Shown piece after piece: positions 53,451-64,000 of a stretch of DNA of 64,000 nucleotides. Position 1 is the stretch's first letter. Each line of letters opens with the position of its first letter. The notes beneath the pieces are model-generated. The model was not told where the DNA came from, did not search any database, and was given only the letters and a program-made list of their open reading frames with translations. The stretch lies in contig CP075495.1 of assembly GCA_021613535.1 (NCBI GenBank), forward strand, positions 6,820,001 through 6,884,000, given 5' to 3'. The position numbers were made by a program, and so were the translations under genes. The DNA is from Adineta vaga (taxonomy: Eukaryota; Rotifera).

Positions 53451-56054
53451 TTATACAGATACACTGCCTTCACGAAAATTTGTTCGCCCAATCAGACAAT
53501 TGATAAGTACGCTCTTTTGTTGTTGTTCATTGAGTTCATTTGCTTGTTGAAATATATCTCTCATACTGTTTTCATTGGTACGATCGAGTTGAAAACCTAC
53601 TCCACCTAACGATTCAACAACTTGATCATATTTGGAATACTAAAGAACAAACAATGTGAAATGTAGTCAAAATTGATTTTGATAGAATAAGAGAGTATAT
53701 TTCTAAATCTATACATACTTCCAATGAACATCCAACAATACTTCCTAATAATGGAACTTGATCACGAGCAATTTGACTCCAACAAGCATCATTACCCACA
53801 ATTGATATTACTGGTATCTATTAAGCAACAATATTCCTATCTATAAATTCAAATTATCTCTACATACTCTATGTCGAATAAATGTATCATATTCCATAAT
53901 ACTATAACCGAGTGCTCCATCGCCATAGATAATCCAAACACTTGCTTCAGGTCGAACTAATTTTGCACCGAGAGCAAATCCTGCTCCAACACCTAGTGTA
54001 CCAAAGGCACCGGGATCTAGCCAAGTTAATGGTGCACGTGGACGAAGTATATAAGCAGCTGTAGCTACAAAATCACCACCATCACCAACCAAAATTGCAT
54101 TATCAGGTAGTTGATTTTCTAATTCTTGTAAAACACGAACTGGATTTAAGTGAATTTCTGTTGTTTCTAATCCCTTTTGTCTACAAATCAAGTAAGAAAT
54201 GAATATTGATCATAAAGATATCATATATTATTACCGATTTCCTTCTTCTTTAATATTATCTTTATTACGAAGAGTTTCAAGCCAAGAATTCGAACATCGA
54301 TAATTTTTCTCCGCTAAAATTTTATGTAATCGTACGAGAAAATTAGCAGGATCACCTTTAATCGGTAATGTTGGTTTCCAAAAGACATCACTATTCTAGA
54401 ACGAAACAAAACGAAACGAATCATTTCTTTCTTTCTTTTCATAAAAATTCAATATAGTTTTACTTGATGTAAACTAAATGAATTTCGATTAACAATAATT
54501 ATTTTCGATTTTCTTGAAAGAACTTTTCCATAACCAAGACGAAAATCACAGACAGCTCCTAGAAAGATTTCAAAGTTTATTAGAACATTTTAATTCAATA
54601 TATTTTACCAATCAAAAGAACAACATCAGCATCTTTTAGTGCTTCTTTTCGACAATGACGAAATTGGATTGTACTATTTCTACCCAATAGACCTCGTGTC
54701 ATACCACCAAGAAAACATGGAATATTCATTGACTAGTAAAGAAATATAAATTGATTTGTAGCTGAAAATTGAATCGATTTACTTCAAGTGCTTCAACAAC
54801 AGCACTAGTAGATGTGGGCGGAAGAGTAGTTTGACTACCTAATAAACACACTGGACTTTTAGCTGATCGAATCAATGCTGCTGCTTTTTGAACTAAAATC
54901 AAATCAAATTAGATTTTTTTTTCTAGTTAGACATGATTTTACTTGAAGTATTAGATGCATAAGGTATTTGAGGTGGCATAGGTGTAACAGATTGTTTATC
55001 CCAAGCTCCAGCAAATGTTCCACGAATATAAGTAGATAAATATCTAAATGTAAATAAATATTTCTTTCAAATAATAATTATGATTTGGTTTGTTAATTTA
55101 CAAATTTGCCAATCGATCAGGTAGAGTTTTAGGATTAGGTTTAAGTCCAACCTCGCGTTCAACTATATGGAATGGATAGAGAACATCAATTGGAAATTCA
55201 ACAAATACAGGTCCTAGAGATAGAACAAAAAAGTTTTTACATTGAATCAGATATTGTTTTTACCAGGTGTTCCTGATTGAGCAATATAAATAGCATTTCG
55301 AAGAATATTTGGAATTTCACGTACACGTTTGACACTGATAGTATATTTACATATAGATTTAAATAATGACATATGATCAATATCTTGTAATGCACCACGT
55401 CCTTTAGAAAGATTAGCAGCACAACCACCGATTAATAATAATGGACTTTCAGCCATCTGCGCATTTTTTATTGCTGTAACAGTATTGGTTAAACCTGAAT
55501 AATAGAATTTATTAGTTCAAGATTTCAAAAACTAAATAGTAAATTTAAATTACCAGGACCAGCAGTAACAACACAAACACCAATTTTACCACTTAGACGA
55601 GATACAGCATCAGCTTTATGAAAAACAAATCATATTTACATATATTTTTATACATAATGATTTGAATCAGAAGACTATACCAGCAAATGCGGCATTGACT
55701 TCATGACGAGTATCGATAATACGTATGCCACGTTTTTCACAAGCAACTAAAATTGGTGATATATGACCACCAGATAAACAAAATAAATAGGGAATTCCAT
55801 GTGCCTAATAGTACAAAGAAAAAGATTTGTATTTGAATTCATCTATTCATTTACTTTTAAAACATCAGCAACAAGTTCACCACCGTATGCTGTTGAATTT
55901 TCATCAACCTAAAAGAAATTGTTGAATGAATTGATACGATTTGTTTAGATATAAACTATTAACCTTATATATCAGTGTGTATATCCATCGAGTTTTGTAA
56001 CCAATATAAAAAAAGAATATCAATGAGATTAAGATGACTAGGAAGAATAGCATC
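53451..56054 (-). CDS. ILVBL: ILVBL/HACL2-like ThDP enzyme (2-hydroxyacyl-CoA lyase 2)
   Basis: ER-membrane thiamine-diphosphate enzyme that cleaves 2-hydroxyacyl-CoA in fatty-acid alpha-oxidation. It starts [20 protein letters not shown], one N-terminal TM anchor as in ILVBL. PYR domain: [37 protein letters not shown] (catalytic Glu), [36 protein letters not shown] and [18 protein letters not shown] domain: [37 protein letters not shown] and [16 protein letters not shown]...IVGND (Mg/ThDP GDG...N). About 14 short-intron exons, probably about 600 aa, near the usual length. The start ATG immediately follows an attctag acceptor-like site. Confidence 0.93.
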
Positions 56055-56488
56055 TAGAATATATGAATATGAGATATTGTACAAAAATGATATTGTAAAA
56101 CAAGCTACGTCTTATAGTTATTATTATTAATATAATATTTGAGTCAACGCTGTGCAATGATTCATATCTACATAGTTATTAGCAACTTAACCAGTCAGAC
56201 AGAATGAGTGAAAATAATGTTTGTTCGTTTCTCTGATGACAATATACTCGTCAACTTCTGTCATCTGTTGAGTCAAACCAAATATTCTTTTCAAAGCTAT
56301 AGTAACAGAAAATGAGTGGAAAAGTAAAAGCTTATTTTAGCTGTTGCTAGAATGGTCGCCGTTTTGTCTGCTACAAAGTAAATATTATTTCAATGAGTAC
56401 ACAATGAAATATATCCATCTACAACAAACGTATTTTAATGCATTAAAAACATTTGCAAGTCTAGATTTACAATTATATCACAAAGTTT

Positions 56489-56986
56489 CTATTGAAATTC
56501 TAAATCGTGAAGATAATTGGTATTTAATAATATTTCAATAAGAAATATTAAATGTAAAATAGCTACATTATGTGTACGAATACGAATAGATTCAATGTAA
56601 GTAGCTCTAAATGGTATATGTGGAAACTTTTTGACTTGATGTTGATAAGTGACTGATGCGAAATAATAGACTAGAAATGAGCAATAATTCGGAGAATAGA
56701 GAATAACAGCAACAACAACAACGTTTGATAAAGGTGTTTCCAATGCTCGACGATCCGTTGATTTGTCAATATTTAATGTGATAGCTGAACATGTATAATA
56801 AAAAGCGTATGGTAGAATACCAATAACAATGAAAATAGTGTGTAGAAAAATCATGGATGTCAAATGACGATGAAAATTCTGACGATTTTGAACATTTTTT
56901 AATAAACTTACATTTCGATAAGTTAGAATATCAAAAATAATTAAAATAGTGATAGGTAATTGTGACGATTTTTGATAGAAGAGACT
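56489..56986 (-). pseudogene. GPCR fragment (TM5-TM7), likely remnant
   Basis: The frame is open only from just after a TAG at 56989-56987. It encodes LPITILIIFDILTYRN (TM5-like), a basic loop (KNVQNRQNFHRHLTSM), IFLHTIFIVIGILPYAFYYT (TM6-like with the CWxP-equivalent Pro) and NYCSFLVYYFASVTYQHQ (TM7-like, no NPxxY). This fits the C-terminal half of a rhodopsin-class receptor like those expanded in rotifers. TM1-TM4 are not found upstream, so it is probably a remnant; an upstream exon beyond the nearby MITE is possible but not seen. Confidence 0.5.
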
Positions 56987-57335
56987 CTAGCGCTGATGGA
57001 TCTACGCTTCCTTTGTTTCTTCATATCATATATCGCGTTCTTTTCATACAAAACAGTCATTTATATACCCTTCCAAAAGGAAACGGTCAAAGGATTATAA
57101 TGATAGAATACAAAATAAGAACAAAATGCAATGTGACCCCATACAAAAGGTAAACTGAAATATAAAGCAAATATGCAAAAACTTGAATGATTTATAAAAC
57201 AAGTAAGGCAACACAAACGTTGCTAAGCCCACTACTGAAAGAAACATTTCGTAGAGTCATAGATGGACAATGGTTGAAATTTAACCGAATTTCGATTAAC
57301 TTATATGATCGATCTTTAGAGTATCCATCTATTAA

Positions 57336-57860
57336 CCCTAGTAGTACCAGCCAGGATAATTTTTGACCCTGTCTAAAAAATTTAAGAATACTCTAGAAAT
57401 ATTTGTTCTTTTCCTAGTTTTTAGAAACAATTACCATCTTTTACGAATAGATATACGTTATTAAATCTAAAAATGAATACATTTATTTTCCATATCATTA
57501 CAATCTTTTGATTCAAGGCCTTATGTCTTCAATATACAATAAATAAATAACAAAGAAAAAAAGGAAAACCTGCAATATGTAATTCAATGATTTATTCGCT
57601 AATCTAATTGAATATAAACATTTCCAATCCATTAAAAAACATTTCTTTACATGGTTTCGATCTATTCGATTGCCATAGTAGATAATTTATAGCGTTATTA
57701 TAATGCAAACGTATGGCTTGTCTGACTCTTGTTTTATTTGTTTTTGAACAATGAAGCTAAAATATCATATTGAGAGCTTATAGAATAGTGATAAAGAAGA
57801 TTATTTTATAAAAATATATGTTGCTAGTATAGTGCGTAAAAAAGGCTGGTACTACTAGAG
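57336..57860. mobile_element. piggyBac-like MITE, 525 bp
   Basis: The left end reads TTAA|CCCTAGTAGTACCAGCC (57332-57352) and the right end GGCTGGTACTACTAGAG|TTAA (57844-57864). The 17-bp terminal inverted repeats match at 16 of 17 positions, begin CCCTAG/CTCTAG as in piggyBac-family termini, and are flanked by TTAA, the piggyBac target-site duplication. The 525-bp interior is AT-rich with no transposase frame, so this is a non-autonomous element. A trans-acting source is not in the window. Confidence 0.85.
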
Positions 57861-58178
57861 TTAATATATTTTTATTTCTATATATAAGTACGCAGAAAGA
57901 CATTTTTTTTTATAGATTCTTTCTAAAAATAAAAGTATTAATACATAGTAACTCTTTTCCCTTTACACCAAAGTAAACCATTCAGTACATCTCTTCGAAT
58001 CAGAAATCTGATTCTACAATCCAATAGAAACCTTGTCAACTTGAAAATATTTTTAGATACAATAATAAACCAGATGAACTATTCATACTGCGTTAAGATA
58101 TTTATTTCCGTCTATGAGCACATATTTACAGATTTCCAATAGTGAATAATATGCGGAGAGTTATGTCTTTCGATTAGT

Positions 58179-59295
<1,117 letters not shown>

Positions 59296-59834
59296 CTTAA
59301 ACAAACGAGAATAGAAAAGAGATCTTTCGTTCTTTAGATAATTCGAAACAATTTAAAACGAAAAAGTCTCGTCTATTTCCAATGCAAATAAATATGTCTA
59401 AGTACTTGAAATAATATTATCTTTGATGATACTATTTTTCATGTTTATTACCAGTCGAACAATAACTTTCATCCAATCAGAAGTAAAATTGGACTCGTTG
59501 CGCTTTTTGTTTTTTAATAATTTTCTTTTTTATTAATAGGTATATCTCTAATAAAATGGAGTAATATTATGTTGTGGTATGCGCCGCTATCGACGTGTTT
59601 CTTTTTCACCAGCAGTAGCGACAACATTCTGAAACTTTATACTTGCGAAAGAATGAAAGAAAGAAGGCACTTTTTTTTTCTCTGACTAGGAAGTAGGAGA
59701 AAACATATTGTGATGTTATGTGAGTTTCCAATGTTTGTCTAAAATGAAAAACAGCATGCTTTTATACTTTAAATTTTCGTATGATTTTTCATTAAGAACT
59801 AGATCTTTTATATCTATTCTAGAGATATTTGAAT
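59296..59834. promoter_or_regulatory. Head-to-head spacer TIP30/DIS3L2, candidate bidirectional promoter
   Basis: 539 nt between divergent starts, with an attctag splice-acceptor-like site at about 59822 just before the DIS3L2 ATG. The promoter role is inferred from geometry only. Confidence 0.4.
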
Positions 59835-62800
59835 ATGTCAAATTCACGACGACCCAATGTATGTAAAGATGTTTTTATATAGATAGATTTTTTTATCATT
59901 TTTCTTTTCTTAGTATAACAATAATAATCGTGGACATGCACGCGGTGGGAGAAATCCAAACTATCGACAACATTATCAACAACAAACGAGTACGTATCAT
60001 TTAAAATTATTGTCCAGATGATGAATAATTCAAAATGGAGATTTCCAAAAGAACGAAAATATTTGTTTTATTACTCTTATACTTATATATCATCATATTA
60101 TAGAAGAAGTTTTCAACCAATAATCTACTCACCTTAGACAATGCTTTACATAATTAATTTATTACGTAAATGTAAACATATGTTTTTTTTTGTCAGCTTC
60201 TGATCAATATGCATATGGTCCACAAGATGGAGGATTTGATACAAGTGAATGGGGAAATTATACAGCCTATTATCCTGTATCACATCTAAATAATCCAAAT
60301 CAGTTACGTGGCAACAATCCAAGACCTCGATCAAATCATCAAAATAATCAATCTCGGCAACAAACATCGAATAATAACACAGTAGTATGTATTAATTAAT
60401 GGTTTATCTTTTACAAACACTGGGAAAATTCAATATGAAATTTCTTCTAGGCATGTGAAGAATATTTAAGTGAAGAACAAGTTTTAAAAGAGATTGCGGA
60501 AAAGAAAGCTATACGTGGAATTCTTCGTATCAATGCTAAACAATATACTGATGCATTTATTAGTGATCCCGTAATAGATCGAATGAACTTTATTAGAATA
60601 CAAATGATTTTAATTTCATTCTAGGATGGTGGTTCGGACTATTATATTGATAATATTCGTGAACGAAATCGAGCATTGAATTTAGATGAAGTAGCTGTAC
60701 AAATAAAACCTAAACGGCAATGGAAAATTATACCTGAATTCTCCACTCTGGTAAAAAAATTGATTCTTTCTCTTATAGATTGATGATATTAACTATTGTT
60801 TTTTCAAAATTTTTCATTAAAGGTTGATCGTTGTATTCGTAATGTACGAAATGGTAGTACATTAACTGACGATCAAGATAAATTGAATGAGAATAATCCA
60901 CCTCAGAATTCTCCATCAAAACGTGATAATAAACGAGACACTATCAATACATTGAATGCTGACAATATTAATTTAACTAATGAAATGATCAATAAAATAC
61001 CAGATGAATATTTTCAAAGAACAGTTAAAGTAGTATATCTCTTTCGACGACGACATACAATGAAAGCTGCTGGATTAATTCGAAAAATGCCCGATAATAA
61101 TCCAAATTTTGTTTTATTTTCTCCTATGGATAGGTAAATATTTCTTTCTCCTTAGTTCAATTAGAAAAGTGACACTTAAGAGTTTCCTTCTCTCATTTCA
61201 TTAAATGGTTTTTCCAAATATGTACTTCATATGTTTAGTCGTATACCTCGTTTAATGATTCCAATGGAAAATTGTCCACCCGGTAAATATGATCAAAGTT
61301 ATTCTTTTCTCGTTTAACTAGTAAATTTATTCTCATATAGATTTCAAAGATCGTCCTAATGATTATGAGAAGGCATTGTTTGTTGCTAAAATTATTGATA
61401 TACCTGCGGATAAAAAATATGCACGCGGGTAAATTAAATTGTATGATCTAATATCATCGTGCGTAAGACATTTTTTTTTAGAGAACTAATGGAAAATCTC
61501 GGTGATGCAGATACTATTGAAGCACAGAGTAAAGCTATTTTAATGGAAAATGATATTCGAGATGAAGAATTCACTGATGAAGTAAATTGGTTTCGATTTT
61601 ATGATTTGTTTTCACGAAATAAGTTCTATTTTTTTTTCTATAGGTAATTAAATGTTTACCGTTAGAAAAGGATAAATGGACTGTTCCTGAAGAAGAATTT
61701 TCTAAACGATTAGATCTTCGTAATCAATGTATCTTTACCATTGATCCGGCCACTGCACGAGATCTTGATGATGCACTTAGTTGTGAACGATTAGAAAATG
61801 GTATTTACAAATTTTTAATTCTTTTAGAAACAATCTGAACATGTATCATCATTTTAAGGACATTATAAAGTTGGTGTACATATTGCTGATGTAAGCTTTT
61901 TTGTTCAAGAACAAACACCACTTGATACGGAAGCTGCACAACGTACAACTAGTGTTTATCTTGTTGAACGAGTAAGATAAAGAAAAGACTAATATGTTTC
62001 ATTTTAAAACGAATTTGTTTTAGGTCATTCCAATGTTACCTCGTCTACTATGTGATCGATTATGTAGTTTAAATCCTAATGAAGATCGCTTGACATATTC
62101 CGTGATTTGGACAATGAATGAACAAGGCGATGTAAGAGTTTCATTCATTTTCTACTACTACTTATACTTTTATTTCTCTACCTAGATTCTTGATGAACAA
62201 TTTACACGTAGTATTATTCGATCGTGCGTTAAATTAAGTTATGATCATGCTCAGGTATATTTATATTTGAAATATGAAGTTATTTAATACGATTTCTATC
62301 TTTTCATCAAACAGGATATTATTGATCATCCGGATAAACAATTCCAAACGAGTGATTTTCCGCCTATAACAAATAATTACTCTGTTAATGATATTACACG
62401 AACAGTTTTACAATTATATGAAATTTCAAAAGTTCTACGTAGTAAACGTGTTGGTGCACTAACATTAAATCAACCCAAATTGCAATATAACATGAAAGCT
62501 GATACAAAAATTCCTATGAGTTTTTCTATCTATCAACAAAAAGAAAGTAATCGTTTAGTCGAAGAATATATGCTTTTAGCAAATATGCAAGTAGCAAAAA
62601 AATTGTGTTTAACTGAACGTATATTTGAAAAAGTTATTCTACGTCGTCATCCACCACCAAATGCAACAGCCATACAAAATACATTAAAACTCATTAAATC
62701 AGCTGGAATTAATATCGAAGGACAATCATCAGATGAAATTGCTAAAGCAATTCGTAGTATTAACGATGAATCAACACAAAAATTACTTATACATCTACTT

Positions 62801-63976
62801 GCTAAATCAATGCAATTGGCAATTTATTGTTGTGCATCTTGTGCACCTAATAATGATTATTCACATTATGCACTCAATGTCGCTTATTATACACATTTTA
62901 CATCACCTATTCGACGATATCCCGATATTCTTGTTCATCGATTACTTGGTGCAACGCTTGGTAAATAAACATGAAAATAAATCGATTGTATTTTTTGCTC
63001 TTCTAGATTACAATGAAAATCTTTATCAAACACCACGAGCACTGGAACAAATTGCTCAATTATGTAATGAAAAGAAATTAAATGCTAAAGCATGTTCTGA
63101 ACGTAGTGCTGAATTGTACTTAGCTGTCTTAATTCGAGTAAGTTTTGTATATTCATCGATCCATATCAATAGTGTTCCTTCAACATACCTATATATATAT
63201 GACCTTTAACCTGTTTCATTATAATTGTCATTGATATGTTTAACCTTGATTACGGTCATTTGTTAGATAGAAATAATTAATTGCTTAATTTTAAACATAG
63301 AAAAATTAGAAAATATTCACATAGATACGAATCGATCTTGTGAGTTTAAGTTATTTATTGTAACATTGAATAGTGAAGGACAAAATGAGAAAGATTTTCT
63401 TTTGTTGATAGCTCTATCTTATTTACAAATGTCATAGCAAATATAAATTCAAGGTGTATGTTTGATTGAGTGTGAAAGAATCACTGATTCTTGTATCTTA
63501 TTCGAATGATCATTGATTTGATATTAAAAGAGAATTATAAAACTAAATATATTTAACAATTCTATAGATATGTAATTCATGCTTAATCTTTTAGGAATAT
63601 GGTACAATTTCTGATGAAGCTGTTATTGTTGGAGTTAAAGATGAAAGTCTTGATGTTTATCTCTTTCGTATTGGTGTACCAGTACGTGCTGGTATTAATG
63701 TAAGTATGCGATTAGTAATGAAATATGATTAGACATCTTGTTTTGTAGAATTTACCATTGGATCATCCACGTACGAGCTTTCAAAAATTACCATCAAATC
63801 AATCAGCAGAATTAACAATCTATTGGAAAGATAATGATCCACCACAAACTGTCAAACAAGTTTTAAAACCATTCGACATTGTGAATGTGGATATTGTGTC
63901 CGAATTCGATCTAAATATGAAAAAATTGAAACTAACAGTTTGTTTTCTTACCGAAAAGGAAATTTGTTTTGACTAA
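59835..63976 (+). CDS. DIS3L2: DIS3L2-like 3'-5' exoribonuclease
   Basis: Cytoplasmic RNase II/R exonuclease that degrades uridylated RNAs. Exon 1 (59835-59858) MSNSRRPN is followed by an Asn/Arg/Gly-rich segment ([13 protein letters not shown]), not a PIN domain, which marks DIS3L2 over DIS3/DIS3L1. Cold-shock regions: [70 protein letters not shown] domain: [16 protein letters not shown] (catalytic Asp cluster), [72 protein letters not shown]-terminal S1-like part ends KEICFD-TAA. About 16 exons; one late intron (about 63138-63595) is about 458 nt, the rest near 55-60 nt. Complete. Confidence 0.95.
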
Positions 63977-64000
63977 AAAACATCAACATATTTTTCTTTG

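Larger units (their letters stand above)
56055..58178. other. Gene-poor region holding GPCR remnant and MITE
   Basis: About 2.1 kb between ILVBL and TIP30. It contains the GPCR fragment (56489-56986) and a piggyBac-like MITE (57336-57860). The remainder is AT-rich and without supported exons. Confidence 0.6.

Overview
The window is animal nuclear DNA: AT-rich, with intron-dense genes whose introns are mostly 45-65 nt GT-AG, on both strands and closely packed. The gene set (PLK4, BUB1, Meis/Hth, glypican, DIS3L2, neuronal calcium sensor, BCKDK), short introns, an -RYamide-like neuropeptide precursor, a GPCR remnant and a GH92 glycosidase (rare in animals) suggest a rotifer, probably bdelloid. 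The species is inference; no rRNA or mitochondrial marker is present.

Layout. 0-5.4 kb: 3' end of one aldehyde dehydrogenase gene, a complete tandem copy, and a Myb/SANT-like gene. 6-10.5 kb (-): PLK4, master kinase of centriole duplication. 12.9-15.7 kb (-): glypican. 16-18.4 kb (-): secreted GH92 alpha-mannosidase. 18.7-21.6 kb (-): compact BUB1 checkpoint kinase. 22-23.6 kb (-): 4-hydroxybutyrate/acetyl-CoA transferase. 24.2-26.9 kb (-): Meis/Homothorax TALE homeobox. 28.6-30.5 kb (+): PPP1R36-like gene. 32.1-33.1 kb (+): neuronal calcium sensor. 34.2-35.9 kb (+): a secreted acetoacetate-decarboxylase-like protein and a hypothetical protein. 36-40.6 kb (-): two tandem DDX19/Dbp5 RNA helicases. 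41-43.4 kb (+): BCKDK-like mitochondrial kinase with a frame break. 45.7-46.9 kb (-): AIG1/GIMAP-like GTPase. 47.7-48 kb (+): neuropeptide precursor. 50.3-50.9 kb (+): Shisa-like membrane protein. 51.6-53.3 kb (+): unidentified gene. 53.5-56 kb (-): ILVBL/HACL2. 56.5-57.9 kb: GPCR remnant and a piggyBac-like MITE. 58.2-59.3 kb (-): HTATIP2/TIP30. 59.8-64 kb (+): DIS3L2.

Most neighbours are functionally unrelated, as expected of a eukaryotic chromosome. Exceptions are the tandem ALDH and DDX19 pairs. Head-to-head pairs (DDX19/BCKDK, GTPase/neuropeptide, TIP30/DIS3L2) may share promoters.

Most notable: (1) one DDX19 copy carries an N-terminal FG-nucleoporin-like region in the same open exon as the helicase start; (2) a 525-bp element with piggyBac-type ends and TTAA duplications; (3) a single-intron gene-conversion tract between the ALDH copies; (4) a 30-nt intron supported by reading-frame arithmetic; (5) a putative FGNTRY-amide precursor; (6) a 10-nt ALDH microexon encoding the oxyanion-hole Asn; (7) a one-base frame break in BCKDK; (8) a glypican without Ser-Gly glycanation sites in its stalk. 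Exon boundaries come from hand splicing by GT-AG and frame and may be off by 1-2 nt.
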